Shown here: positions 17,790-28,463 of the stretch, piece after piece | Numbering within the stretch: position 1 is the stretch's first letter | Layout: every line of letters begins with the position of its first letter | NCBI GenBank assembly: GCA_012839295.1 | Contig: DUNO01000048.1 | Coordinates: forward strand, 62,001 to 126,000 | Source of the DNA: Clostridiales bacterium | GTDB lineage: Bacteria; Bacillota; Clostridia; Lachnospirales; Lachnospiraceae | Direction: 5' to 3' | Length of the DNA stretch: 64,000 nucleotides | The notes under the pieces: model-generated | Databases searched by the model: none | What the model was told of the DNA's origin: nothing | The model's input: only the letters and a program-made list of their open reading frames with translations | Translations under genes and position numbers: made by a program

Positions 17790-20219
17790 TTGGAAAATAA
17801 TATAGAGAAATTGCCCTTTAAGAAAATATCAATATTATCCCTGGAGGGTTCCTCCAGGCAAAATTCCAGCAATTATAATTTTTTATTCATATTAAACGGT
17901 TCCATCCGGATCCAGTCCGTCAAGGAAACCTTCTTCCTTGATTCCCAGGACATCCTGCTGCTGCCTTCCAAGGAGGCTTACACCTTCTCCGGGCGGGGCA
18001 ATACGCTCCTGCTGTCCATTGAAATGGACAACAGCTTCCTCTTAAGGAACCAGCCGTCTTATATCGGAAGCTATATTTGCAATTCTTCCGCCGATAATGA
18101 CCGGGATTATACGCCCATAAGAAACCTGTTATCACAAATTGCTACGGTATATTTTAAAAACGAGGATTATAATAACCTGAACCTCTTTTCCCTGGCCTAC
18201 CAGCTGGTATATTATTTAAATTGCTACCATTTCGAAAAAACGGAGCAGGCCGGTACCCCGCATATTAATCCAAAATATTGCGAACGAATCAATGACATAT
18301 TGACCTACATCAACCAGAATTATGCCAATAATATTACCTTGCAGGACCTGGCGAACCAGGTACACCTGACAACGCCCTATCTTTCAAAGTTCTTTAAGAA
18401 CAACTTTCATACCACCTTTAATAACTACCTTAACCATGTCAGGTTAACCTATTCGGTGGAGGATTTGGTTTATTCAAACGAATCCATCACCTCCATTGCC
18501 AACCATAATGGCTTTGCCAGTATTAACGCCTTTAATAAGCTGTTTAAGCTTGAATATCATACCACACCAAACAAATACCGGCTCCAGCAGGCAGAAACCA
18601 GGTCAAAGCAGGATACCTCCGGTAAGGCATCCCTAAAGGAAATGGACTATGACACCCATAAACAGCTCCTGCAGGAATATGCACAAAGTGATGCTGAGCA
18701 TATTCCAAAATTCCAGTTCCCGTCGCAACGGGAAATCCGCATTAGGGACGTCCATGCCTACAAGCAAATCCATCCCATATGGCATTCCATGATTAACCTC
18801 GGTTCCACGCCGCATATTGCAAAACGGGATATCACGAAGCAGATCGCCCTGCTCCAGGGCAGCATCGGGTTCCAATATGCAAGAATTGAATCCATACTAA
18901 ATGATTTATTCATCCCCAAGGATCCTGACACCGGCAAATATAATTTTACCGCTTTTGACCGGGCCATTGACCTATTGCAGACCCAGAACCTCATACCATA
19001 CCTTGACCTGTCCTACCCAGAGGAAATATTGGAGGCAACGGACCAACGGATTATCCTCTATAACCTGGAGAATTATCTCGATATCGTGAATGCGCTGATC
19101 ATCCACAGCGCTAACAGCTTCGGTATTGATGAGGTCGAAAAGTGGGTTTTTGAAGTCGGCTATTTCCAGAATCTCGTGCTGGATAAAATCGAATCCGTGG
19201 ATCAATATGTGGACCGTTTTTCCCATACCTACCACCTGGTCAAAAATTATCTTCCTGAGGCAATGGTGGGCGGCATCAATTATCACCTGGCTTATCCCTG
19301 GAAGAGGCTGGATGAAATCTTATCCTCCCTTGACAGGCGGGGCTTTAATCCTGATTTTATATCCTTAAGCATATTTCCTTACGAGCTGACGGAAAAAAAG
19401 GACGCCCCCCTTACTGAAACGACTGCCTTTGTCTATTCCACGGATGCCAATTTTGCAAAGAACAAGCTTCAGGCCTTCAAAAAGCAGCTTTCCAAATATA
19501 AGAACCTTGCCCCTAAGCTATTCGTCAGCGCCCTGGGGCCTTCGATCCGCAAGAGGAATTATATGAATGATACCTGCTACCAGGCAACCTTTTTTGTTAA
19601 AAACACCATTGACCTTCTGGACGAGGTGGATCTGCTGGGATATTACCAGCTATCGGACTCCGCCTTTGACCGGAACGAAAGCACCCACTTCCTGAACGGG
19701 CATAACGGCATCATGAACCAGTATGGCATCAAAAAGCCAGGATGGCTGGCGCTGGAAGCGATTAACCACAATGGACATTACCTGATTGATAAGGGATCGA
19801 AGTATATGGTTACAAAGAGCCGCAGGGAAATTTATTACCTGACCATCTGTAATTACATCCACGTCAATGATTCCTGCTGCCTTAACATCCATAAGGAAAT
19901 GTCCATAAAGGATGCCTATTCCGCCTATGCTGAGCCTAAGACCCAGAAGATCTCCGTCAGCCTTGGCAATATGGTAAACGGACTTTATCAGGTAATCACT
20001 TATCGGATTAACAAGAACCATGGCAGTCTGCTTGATGAATGGAGCCGGATCGGATATTGGGAAGAGGTTACCAGACGGGAATTTGACTATTTTAAAAATA
20101 TAGTACAGCCCAAGCGCAATTACCAGCACCTGAATTGTACTGACGGCATGCTGGAATTCAACCTTCAGCTGACCCCCCATGAAGTGATGTTTATCGAGAT
20201 AGCGCTGGCGCTGGGATGA
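17790..20219 (+). CDS. AraC-family regulator fused to an inactive GH39-like sensor domain
   Basis: 809 residues. Order: N-terminal cupin-like region (about 1-110), AraC double helix-turn-helix (about 165-270, with LQDLANQVHLTTPYLSKFF), then a GH39 beta-xylosidase-like barrel (about 310-800). In active GH39 enzymes the acid/base Glu lies in a W-N-E-P motif; here residues 455-461 read EVGYFQN. The nucleophile segment, normally T-E-W, reads SAL at about 580-582. Surrounding GH39 motifs (NDTCYQATFFVKNTI, VDLLGYYQLSD) are kept. It is therefore probably a ligand sensor that controls the divergent LplABC-type operon. The TTG start is the first in-frame start after a TAG at 17772. Confidence 0.85.
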   Translation: MENNIEKLPFKKISILSLEGSSRQNSSNYNFLFILNGSIRIQSVKETFFLDSQDILLLPSKEAYTFSGRGNTLLLSIEMDNSFLLRNQPSYIGSYICNSSADNDRDYTPIRNLLSQIATVYFKNEDYNNLNLFSLAYQLVYYLNCYHFEKTEQAGTPHINPKYCERINDILTYINQNYANNITLQDLANQVHLTTPYLSKFFKNNFHTTFNNYLNHVRLTYSVEDLVYSNESITSIANHNGFASINAFNKLFKLEYHTTPNKYRLQQAETRSKQDTSGKASLKEMDYDTHKQLLQEYAQSDAEHIPKFQFPSQREIRIRDVHAYKQIHPIWHSMINLGSTPHIAKRDITKQIALLQGSIGFQYARIESILNDLFIPKDPDTGKYNFTAFDRAIDLLQTQNLIPYLDLSYPEEILEATDQRIILYNLENYLDIVNALIIHSANSFGIDEVEKWVFEVGYFQNLVLDKIESVDQYVDRFSHTYHLVKNYLPEAMVGGINYHLAYPWKRLDEILSSLDRRGFNPDFISLSIFPYELTEKKDAPLTETTAFVYSTDANFAKNKLQAFKKQLSKYKNLAPKLFVSALGPSIRKRNYMNDTCYQATFFVKNTIDLLDEVDLLGYYQLSDSAFDRNESTHFLNGHNGIMNQYGIKKPGWLALEAINHNGHYLIDKGSKYMVTKSRREIYYLTICNYIHVNDSCCLNIHKEMSIKDAYSAYAEPKTQKISVSLGNMVNGLYQVITYRINKNHGSLLDEWSRIGYWEEVTRREFDYFKNIVQPKRNYQHLNCTDGMLEFNLQLTPHEVMFIEIALALG

Positions 20220-20244
20220 CCCCCCTTATGCAGGGCGTATAAAA

Positions 20245-20292
20245 AAGGATTAGGACTCCCCTGTTTATTCTTTCGTGGGTATCCTAATCCTT
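20245..20292 (-). terminator. Terminator of the AraC gene
   Basis: AAGGATTAGGA (20245-20255) pairs with TCCTAATCCTT (20282-20292). On the minus strand T6 follows the stem, so it ends the AraC gene at 20297. It lies between convergent genes, but the plus side has no T-run. Confidence 0.75.
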
Positions 20293-20296
20293 AAAA

Positions 20297-21079
20297 TCAC
20301 CTATTGCCCCGGGTTCCATACTGGCTCGGCGGGCACCCGCAGATTTTCTTAAAGCACCTGGAGAAGTGGTAGATATCATTGAATCCGGTCATCCTGGCAA
20401 TCTGCCTGATCTGCAGCGCCTCATTCATCAGGAGGTACTTTGCCTTATCAATCCGGGCATTGATTAGCTCTGTCTTCGGGGAAACGCAGAAGAATTTTTG
20501 GTAATAAGCGTAGACCTGGCTCTTTTCCAGATGTAATATCCGGCACATCCGTTCAATTGGCCAATCCTCCTCGCAGTAAGTAAGCACCCTCAGACGCAAA
20601 GACTGCAATTCAGAATACAGGGATGCGTTAGCAGGAATCTCCTGCCTATTCCTTTGAAAATTACGGTCCAGATAAATCAAAAGCTGCCGTAAATAGGTGT
20701 CAATCTGCTCCTCAAAGTGAAGAGGCTTTGCTATAAATTCTTTATGTATATTTTTTATATACCAATTGATATCCTCCACCCCCTCCGGGTAAAAGATAGT
20801 ATTAAGCGGTATATCAATCTGGTTTCCTTCCTTTTGCACAGTGAAAAAATGGACATAGCTGTTGTAGAATTCCCCCACTGCCTGGTAGCTCTGGGCAAAG
20901 CCCGGTGTATATAGAATGCATGCTCCTGCCTTTACAGGAACCCTCTCCCCGTTTATCTCAAAATCCATTGGCGCAAGAATTAATAAAAACAAATAGCTAG
21001 CGCTGCCATTTGGCCGGTAAATAATGTCACCGTCCGGATTATGGACATTATAACCGCAGTATTCAACGGTATATTTCAT
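20297..21079 (-). CDS. AraC-family transcriptional regulator
   Basis: 260 residues with an N-terminal cupin-like effector domain (about 1-140) and a C-terminal AraC DNA-binding domain (about 155-258) whose second helix-turn-helix reads IRQIARMTGFNDIYHFSRCFKK. It is divergent from the GH51 arabinofuranosidase gene and shares with it a 304-base spacer containing a 16-base-period tandem repeat, so control of that gene is likely. GGGGGGAATATAGG precedes the ATG. Confidence 0.9.
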   Translation of the reverse strand: MKYTVEYCGYNVHNPDGDIIYRPNGSASYLFLLILAPMDFEINGERVPVKAGACILYTPGFAQSYQAVGEFYNSYVHFFTVQKEGNQIDIPLNTIFYPEGVEDINWYIKNIHKEFIAKPLHFEEQIDTYLRQLLIYLDRNFQRNRQEIPANASLYSELQSLRLRVLTYCEEDWPIERMCRILHLEKSQVYAYYQKFFCVSPKTELINARIDKAKYLLMNEALQIRQIARMTGFNDIYHFSRCFKKICGCPPSQYGTRGNR

Positions 21080-21133
21080 CCTATATTCCCCCCTCTTTCA
21101 ATCAGTGTATTTATTGTACAATAGCTCTGTATC

Positions 21134-21262
21134 CAATTCCTATCGTCCAGCAACTTTATTATTCAACAGCTCTATCATTCAGTGATCCTATCATTTAGCA
21201 GTTCTATCACTTAATAACTCCATTATTCGGCAATCCTACCGCTCAGTAATTCTATTATAATT
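21134..21262. repeat. Degenerate tandem repeat, period 16, about 8 units
   Basis: Eight consecutive 16-17-base units resembling CAGCTCTATCATTCAG run from 21134 to 21262 between the divergent AraC and GH51 genes. Units vary at several positions but keep the period and a CTAT(T/C)A(T/C)TCAG-like core. They may be an array of regulator sites or simple repeat expansion. Confidence 0.7.
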
Positions 21263-21304
21263 TAAAACCGGAGAAAATGTCAAATCAAACGGAAGAAAAC
21301 ACAT

Positions 21305-21333
21305 TTATAAATCAGCATACCCAATGCTATAAT
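21305..21333 (+). promoter_or_regulatory. Putative promoter of the GH51 gene
   Basis: TATAAT at 21328-21333 with TTATAA 17 bases upstream (21305-21310), 50 bases before the ATG. The -10 is perfect but the -35 is weak, which would fit activator dependence. Confidence 0.5.
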
Positions 21334-21365
21334 GTGAAATAAATATTTAAAAATACTTAAAGTGA

Positions 21366-22883
<1,518 letters not shown>

Positions 22884-23024
22884 GAAACAGGCATCTTTCG
22901 TTATTTTGAAGCGTTTAGAAACAGGGGTTGGAAGATCTTTGAGCTACATTCGGATAGCCTTTTCCGCCTTTTCTGGAAAACACTTGAAATCCGTCAGGAA
23001 TTATACTATATTGAACATAAAGAA

Positions 23025-23049
23025 AGCACCCACTCCAAAGGTGGATGCT
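23025..23049 (-). terminator. Possible terminator of the GH127 gene
   Basis: AGCACCCAC (23025-23033) pairs with GTGGATGCT (23041-23049) with one mismatch. On the minus strand TTTCTTTATG follows. It lies 117 bases after the GH127 stop. Confidence 0.45.
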
Positions 23050-23081
23050 CCGAGCATATGCTAAATGTCCTTACGGATACC

Positions 23082-23115
23082 GCCTATCCTGTGTGCAGAC
23101 AGGATAGGCATTTTT
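23082..23115 (+). terminator. Terminator of the GH51 gene
   Basis: GCCTATCCTGT (23082-23092) pairs perfectly with ACAGGATAGGC (23099-23109), followed by TTTTTATTTA. Confidence 0.85.
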
Positions 23116-23165
23116 ATTTACGCTTTTTTCTCTTATCGATGAAGGAAAGCCAGCAAGTCGGCTTC

Positions 23166-25106
23166 TTATAGCTGTTCCCTGATCCATACCAGCATTTCCC
23201 CGGTTTTCCGGTTTCCCCAGTAAGGGTATGGCACCAGGGTCAGCAGTTTCTCTTCAAATTCCGGTCTCTTTTCCGTATATAGCTCTTTTGCTTCCCAGCC
23301 CTCTGACTTCATTTTTTTCCCCTTGCACCGGATCACGCTGGTTCCGCCAAGAATGCCTTCGTCATAATATTCCTCCATGCCGGAGGCCGTATCCAGATAA
23401 TACGCCGGAAGGTTAGCCCCGTTATCCACCTCTTCCATGCAAAAGACGAGGGGTCCCTTCATAATTGCCACCTTGCCGATATCCTCCTTGACAAGAGGAT
23501 TGGCGCGTATGATCCTGGGCTCCAGCCCAAAGCACAGGGTAATGGTTTGGCTCGCGAACTCCATATCCAGCCTATAATAGCCGTCACTTCCTACCCCCGT
23601 ATCCAGGGCTCTGCCGTCCATATGTACCGTATATTCCTTCACATATTCCGGTATCCTGATGTAAAGCTTCCCCCTGACAGGCACCGGGCTATTAACGGAC
23701 ACCCTAATCCGGCCATCATAGGGGAACCTTGTATCTATTTCCAATTCCACCTCCTGACCTTGGATTACTGTCCTTACCCTGCTTGATATGAACAGGTTAA
23801 TCCAGATCGCATCCTGCTGTGCCAAATAAATATATTCTCCCAAAGAAGCCAGGGTCCTGGCAATGTTCGGCGGACAGCAGGCCACGCCAAACCAGGCTTG
23901 ACGCACCGGTTTTACATGCTCCTTGGAGGTTCTGGGAATACAATTATCCGGCCATACCTCCAAAGGATTGACATAGAAGAAGCTCCGTCCATCCAGTGCA
24001 ATTCCGGCAAGTACCGTATTATACAGTGCCTTTTCAACAATGTCATAATACCTGGCCTCCTTCTTAATCTGCGCCATTCTCCGCCCAAAGAGGGCGAGGG
24101 CTATGGAGGCACAGGTTTCCGAGTAATTGCTGTTATTCGGTAAATCATAGTCCGTCGTAAAGCGCTCCAAAATCCCTGAGCTTCCAACACTTCCTGTGAT
24201 ATACATTCTTTTTTGGACCATATTATCCCACAAAACCTCACAGGCTTTTAGCAATTCCGCATCATCATAAGCCGCCCCGATATCCGCCATGGCACAATAC
24301 ATATATCCGGCCCTTACTGCATGGCCTTCCGCGGTCTCTTGCCTTCTTACAGGCAGGTGTGACTGTGCATAGGCCGTATCATAGTTCTTAAATTCGTCAA
24401 ATAGATGCTTGAAACCGGGCTGTTTCTTTTCCTCCAGGAAATAGTTGGGTTTTTCTCCCCTGCGGTCTAAGAACATCTTCGCCTGCTCCAGGTACCGGGT
24501 TTCCCCTGTCACTTCATAAAGCTTATAGAGGCCGATTTCCACCTCCTGATGTCCTGGATAGCCTTTTGAGTTTTTCTCCAGGGAAAATTCATCACAGATC
24601 AGATCTGCAAAACGCCTCATAATATGTACAAGCTTATCCTTTCCCGTCGCACGGTAATAAGCAGCCGCAGCCTCCATAAAATGTCCCGCGCAATAAAGCT
24701 CATGCCCTTCCATCAGATTCCGGAAACGGTTTTCAGGCTCCTTAATGGTAAAATACGTATTCAGATATCCATCCTCTTCCTGGGCGTCACCGATTAAGTC
24801 AACCACTTCATCTACCTGCCGCTCCAAATCCGGATCAGGGGACGTTGCCAGGGAAAAGGCAACCGCCTCAATCCACTTCGCCAGATCTGAATCCTGGAAC
24901 ACGGCTCCGTAAAATTCGCCTTCCTCGCGCCTTGCCGCGATCCTGAAATTCTGGATGCAATGGCTTGTCTCGACACCTTCCAGTCTGTCATTTAGGATAT
25001 CCCACTGATAGGGGATAATTACCTCCTTAACAAGGCCAATATACCTATCCCAGAAGTTATCTTTGATCTCAATCTTGTTTAATGGAATTATCGTTAATTT
25101 ATTCAT
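23166..25106 (-). CDS. Beta-L-arabinofuranosidase, GH127 family
   Basis: 646 residues of the GH127 (former DUF1680) family, which removes beta-linked L-arabinofuranose. The characteristic adjacent cysteines are at residues 410-411 in FGVACCPPNIART; a family cysteine is the catalytic nucleophile coordinated with zinc. YCAGHFMEAAAAYYRATGK near residue 135 is also typical. No signal peptide, so probably cytoplasmic. ATG at 25106 follows AAAGGATGG. A LacI-type repressor gene lies upstream, and a LacI-like operator overlaps the start of the message. Confidence 0.92.
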   Translation of the reverse strand: MNKLTIIPLNKIEIKDNFWDRYIGLVKEVIIPYQWDILNDRLEGVETSHCIQNFRIAARREEGEFYGAVFQDSDLAKWIEAVAFSLATSPDPDLERQVDEVVDLIGDAQEEDGYLNTYFTIKEPENRFRNLMEGHELYCAGHFMEAAAAYYRATGKDKLVHIMRRFADLICDEFSLEKNSKGYPGHQEVEIGLYKLYEVTGETRYLEQAKMFLDRRGEKPNYFLEEKKQPGFKHLFDEFKNYDTAYAQSHLPVRRQETAEGHAVRAGYMYCAMADIGAAYDDAELLKACEVLWDNMVQKRMYITGSVGSSGILERFTTDYDLPNNSNYSETCASIALALFGRRMAQIKKEARYYDIVEKALYNTVLAGIALDGRSFFYVNPLEVWPDNCIPRTSKEHVKPVRQAWFGVACCPPNIARTLASLGEYIYLAQQDAIWINLFISSRVRTVIQGQEVELEIDTRFPYDGRIRVSVNSPVPVRGKLYIRIPEYVKEYTVHMDGRALDTGVGSDGYYRLDMEFASQTITLCFGLEPRIIRANPLVKEDIGKVAIMKGPLVFCMEEVDNGANLPAYYLDTASGMEEYYDEGILGGTSVIRCKGKKMKSEGWEAKELYTEKRPEFEEKLLTLVPYPYWGNRKTGEMLVWIREQL

Positions 25107-25195
25107 CTACGCGCCATCCTTTATTCTTTTATTTTCCACGAAGGATTTTTTCTGATTCCAAATATTTAAAATATATTTGATTAATCTTTACTTGA

Positions 25196-25207
25196 TTAAA
25201 CGTTTTA
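25196..25207. promoter_or_regulatory. LacI-family operator candidate
   Basis: TTAAACGTTTTA is a near-perfect palindrome around the central CG, the hallmark of LacI/GalR operators. It lies just downstream of the predicted -10 box of the GH127 promoter, where binding would block transcription. The adjacent LacI-type gene at 25595-26629 is the obvious candidate. Confidence 0.6.
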
Positions 25208-25219
25208 TCTAATGGTTAA

Positions 25220-25248
25220 ATAATACTCCCTTTTTCATAGGATTTCAA
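25220..25248 (-). promoter_or_regulatory. Sigma-A-type promoter of the GH127 gene
   Basis: On the minus strand TTGAAA (25243-25248), 17-base spacer, TATTAT (25220-25225), about 115 bases upstream of the ATG. Confidence 0.6.
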
Positions 25249-25466
25249 TATATTTTTTCAATATTACAAATATTTTCTATCAGAAACATTTTTATAGTAT
25301 TTATTAATACCAAAACTCATCCATCATCTCTTTTTATTTTATTTAATTGTGCTTATTTTTATTTACAGCATTTTGATATAACGTTTCACCAGTGCATTTT
25401 CAACAATTTTCATTGTTATTAGAATATATTATCCCTTGCAGGCCAAAGCTTATCGCAAAACAAAAA

Positions 25467-25506
25467 AGACGTGCTGCAAATAATTAAATAGTTTTGCAGC
25501 ACATCT
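25467..25506 (-). terminator. Terminator of the LacI-type regulator gene
   Basis: GTGCTGCAAA (25471-25480) pairs with TTTGCAGCAC (25493-25502), extended by AGA/TCT. On the minus strand a T6 run follows. The rest of 25249-25466 is AT-rich without recognisable features. Confidence 0.8.
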
Positions 25507-25594
25507 TTTATATTTTTTATATTTAATTCGATCCCAAGCCAATTTCTTTACACCCATACCGTCAGGGATTTAGAACAACTTCCGTAAATCCGGT

Positions 25595-26629
25595 TTACAG
25601 AAGCTGATTTACAGAATCCCGCCTTATAAGACTGCATTTCACGTAATTTTCACAGCCAGTACGGGATTCCCTCTCATCCAGATTATCTACAATTAATTCA
25701 GCTGCCCTCCGGCCAATCTCACTCAAAGGAATAGCCATAGTAGTTAATGCAGGCAGAAATGCCGTACAGATTTCCCGGTTATCAAACCCGACCAGGGCAA
25801 AATCCCGGCCTATTGAAAGATTATTCTCATGGGCATAATCATATACGCCCGCTGCCATATCATCATTCATGGAGAAAATTGCGGTGACCCCTTTTTTTAT
25901 CAGGGCATCCGCAGCCTCCCGGCCTTTTTCCCTTGACCAATCCCCCTCACAGATATAATCCGGGTTGCACAGGATCCCATTATCATAAAGGGCTCTCTGG
26001 TAGCCCTTCAAACGGGCGCTCGTATGCATACTGACCTTATCCCCCATAATTAAACCGATCTCACGGTGCCCGTTGCAGATCATCTCATTGGTGGCGTCAT
26101 ATGCAGCCTGTTCATCATCATAGATAATGGAGGATACTTTCTCATTTTTAGAAAAACCGTAGGCGATGGCTACCGGCACCTGATCCATCTCCGGCAGGAA
26201 TTTGATCTCACGGCAATGTGCACAGACATAGATAATTCCCGCCACCTGCGCACTTTTCATCATGTGGAATTCCTCCTGCACCTGGTTAAGGTATTCCTCA
26301 TTGTGGTAAAACTCATTGTTATATTTTTTATACAGCCGCAAATTCCCCAGGATAAAGGTATAGCCGTTCTCCTCCAGAAACTCATGGATTCCGTCTACAA
26401 TCCCCACACTGTTAAAGACCGTGAGATCCTCGGTGATGATGCCGATTACATTCGATCTCCTCTGCTTTAAGTTCTTTGCCATAATATTGGGGACATAGTT
26501 CATCTCTTTTGCAATTCTAAGTATCCTCTCCCTGGTCTCCCCGCTTACACGGCCCTTGCCATTGAAAATATTCGAAACCGTCGCTATTGATACCCCACAG
26601 GCATCAGCGACCTCCTTTATGTTTGCCAT
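25595..26629 (-). CDS. LacI-family transcriptional regulator
   Basis: 344 residues. The N-terminal helix-turn-helix (MANIKEVADACGVSIATVSNIFNGKGRVS, quoted in part: VADACGVSIATVSNIFNG) and hinge are followed by a periplasmic-binding-protein-like effector domain. RBS AGGTGAATC precedes the ATG at 26629. Its position upstream of GH127 and the operator-like palindrome at 25196 suggest it represses that gene in the absence of an arabinose-type sugar. It has its own terminator. Confidence 0.92.
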   Translation of the reverse strand: MANIKEVADACGVSIATVSNIFNGKGRVSGETRERILRIAKEMNYVPNIMAKNLKQRRSNVIGIITEDLTVFNSVGIVDGIHEFLEENGYTFILGNLRLYKKYNNEFYHNEEYLNQVQEEFHMMKSAQVAGIIYVCAHCREIKFLPEMDQVPVAIAYGFSKNEKVSSIIYDDEQAAYDATNEMICNGHREIGLIMGDKVSMHTSARLKGYQRALYDNGILCNPDYICEGDWSREKGREAADALIKKGVTAIFSMNDDMAAGVYDYAHENNLSIGRDFALVGFDNREICTAFLPALTTMAIPLSEIGRRAAELIVDNLDERESRTGCENYVKCSLIRRDSVNQLL

Positions 26630-26786
26630 GATTCACCTCAGTTAAATATCCTTGTATATACCTGTATAATTCAGTCATAACAAAAGCCACTGTGAATATT
26701 ATCGTACAAAAAGCATTCCGATGCAAGCTTATTCCAAAACATTTATGGCTTCCCAGGCTTATGGCGGGCTGCCGCCTTTTATCCGG

Positions 26787-28337
26787 TTAATATAACTCCT
26801 CCTTGATTTCCCTGAGCCATTTTTCCGTCCCATACTGTTCGGAGGGTAACAGGTGCTTCTCCGGCGTGCTGTACCTGAGAGTTCCCCCTTCCGTGCTCAG
26901 CACAAGATAGCTGTCCTTCAGGTAAGTATTTAGCTTATCTGCAAAAGCCCTGAATTTCGCTTCATCAAAGGCATTCTCCGAGCCCTTCGCAGCTCCGTAT
27001 GAGAAGGAATAGCTTCCGCTGTCCACGATATCAAGCTTATCCTTTCCCTTGATATAAAACAGCACATAGGTAAAATCCGCCAATCCCGTAGACTGATATG
27101 GATTAAAGACCAAAAGATAGTCCTCACCATTTTTTCTGGATAAGTATATGGAATTCCACCCAGCATGGGCTGTATGGGCTGTTTCCGTCCATAAACGGGT
27201 TTTTCCATCGGGAGTTAATACGTCACCAAAGGTAAGCTCCGGATCTGATGCGGCACCTGAGATTCTTATGATATCCTCTTCGCCGTCATGGGTAAGGTCA
27301 GCCTGCAGCTCCGACAGCAGCCTGGGCCTCGGGTCGTTTTCCTGTTCAGGATCCGTGATATGGTAATAATTCAACCTGGTTATGACACCGGTTTTTTCTT
27401 CTGTTTTGCTGGAAAGCGTAATCCGCACAAGCCTGTTATCATTTTCCCCATATTCCAGTCCATAAATATAGACTGTTTCGTCCTCATTATGATAAAGGCT
27501 GCTGCCCCAATAATTATAAACCGTATCCTGGAATACATAGATAAGACTTGCAGCAGAGGAAGGCTCATATGCAAAGTCGGTTCCGTAGGCCTTAAAGACA
27601 AAATCCATCTTTTCCACATCAAACACTGCACCGTAGCTGATATAAGGGCTGATGTGGCCTTCCAGAAAAAGCATGGGCTCCGGAAGATCCTCCTGCCCAA
27701 ACCAAAAATACTCCGTGATGGCATTGATGCCGCTCTCCAGTTTTTGCAGGTCATACACCTCCCCGTCAATACGGAACGAGGTCTTATCAAGGGAAAAGGT
27801 AGCTTTCATCTCCTCTATGTATGGCTTTCTGATTTTCCATAGGTAAAAGGCTTCCGCCTCATCATAATAGAGGTCGCCTTCATAGGAAATAATAAAATTA
27901 TCATAAGCCTTTACTGTAGCTAATTCCATATTGTCGCTGGTATAAAAGGTCAGGGTATAATCATATTCCGGCGTATAGTTCTCTTCCGGGGTATAGGGCT
28001 TGAATTCCGACAGGCTGCCGGAGATATCCTTTACCTCCACCGGATCCGTAACCAGTATTCCCTCATTGCCCGACCCGCTTTGAATCCTTATCTGTGCTGC
28101 GTCCGAAAGGTTAAAATGAAGCATTCCTTCCTTATCCCGTGTAACTGCACTATCCCGGTTTAGGACATCCCCGCTCTTTCCTTTGTCTGCAATGTTACCT
28201 GCTGCCCCGGCATTTACCGGCTCAGCGCCCTTTTCCCTGGAGGCTTTGCCTGGAAGCTGTTCTTGTTGCCTTTGTCCGGCACAGCCTGTCAGCAGAAGGA
28301 GAAGAGCTATACATATCATTAGAAAACAATGTTTCAA
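26787..28337 (-). CDS. Uncharacterised lipoprotein
   Basis: About 516 residues, no family recognised. The N-terminus is a lipoprotein signal with lipobox LLTGC, followed by a Gln/Lys/Gly-rich linker of about 70 residues and then a region rich in Tyr and acidic residues without further membrane segments. The TTG at 28337 is preferred as start because GAGGTG lies six bases upstream; the in-frame GTG at 28346 overlaps that ribosome binding site. It is probably anchored on the outer face of the membrane. The neighbours give no clue to its role. Confidence 0.75.
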   Translation of the reverse strand: MKHCFLMICIALLLLLTGCAGQRQQEQLPGKASREKGAEPVNAGAAGNIADKGKSGDVLNRDSAVTRDKEGMLHFNLSDAAQIRIQSGSGNEGILVTDPVEVKDISGSLSEFKPYTPEENYTPEYDYTLTFYTSDNMELATVKAYDNFIISYEGDLYYDEAEAFYLWKIRKPYIEEMKATFSLDKTSFRIDGEVYDLQKLESGINAITEYFWFGQEDLPEPMLFLEGHISPYISYGAVFDVEKMDFVFKAYGTDFAYEPSSAASLIYVFQDTVYNYWGSSLYHNEDETVYIYGLEYGENDNRLVRITLSSKTEEKTGVITRLNYYHITDPEQENDPRPRLLSELQADLTHDGEEDIIRISGAASDPELTFGDVLTPDGKTRLWTETAHTAHAGWNSIYLSRKNGEDYLLVFNPYQSTGLADFTYVLFYIKGKDKLDIVDSGSYSFSYGAAKGSENAFDEAKFRAFADKLNTYLKDSYLVLSTEGGTLRYSTPEKHLLPSEQYGTEKWLREIKEELY

Positions 28338-28463
28338 TTTTGTCACCTCATTTTACCGTCTGAGCCTATAGGCCATCATCCCGTATTATTCCCTTTTACT
28401 GTTTTACCGTATTACTTCCCTTATTTTTCCTTAGGGCATTCCCCTTGCATTATCTCCTGCATA

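Larger units (their letters stand above)
22890..23170 (+). pseudogene. Possible helicase-tail remnant
   Basis: Directly after the GH51 stop a frame reads through about 90 codons to a TAG near 23170, with no start codon or ribosome binding site. Its first part contains RGWKIFELHSDSLFR, which resembles the tail of large superfamily I helicase/endonuclease-like proteins (RGWKI..IWS..WFR). The later part runs across two hairpins and is probably not coding. Identification rests on about 30 residues and is weak. Confidence 0.3.

Noticed and set aside
21134-21262. CRISPR array
   Set aside because: Units of 16 bases are directly adjacent, degenerate and without spacers; no cas genes are present.
28380-28440. 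Short direct repeat CCGTATTA(T/C)T(T/C)CCCTT before the Fpg-like gene's end
   Set aside because: Only two short copies in low-complexity pyrimidine-rich sequence.
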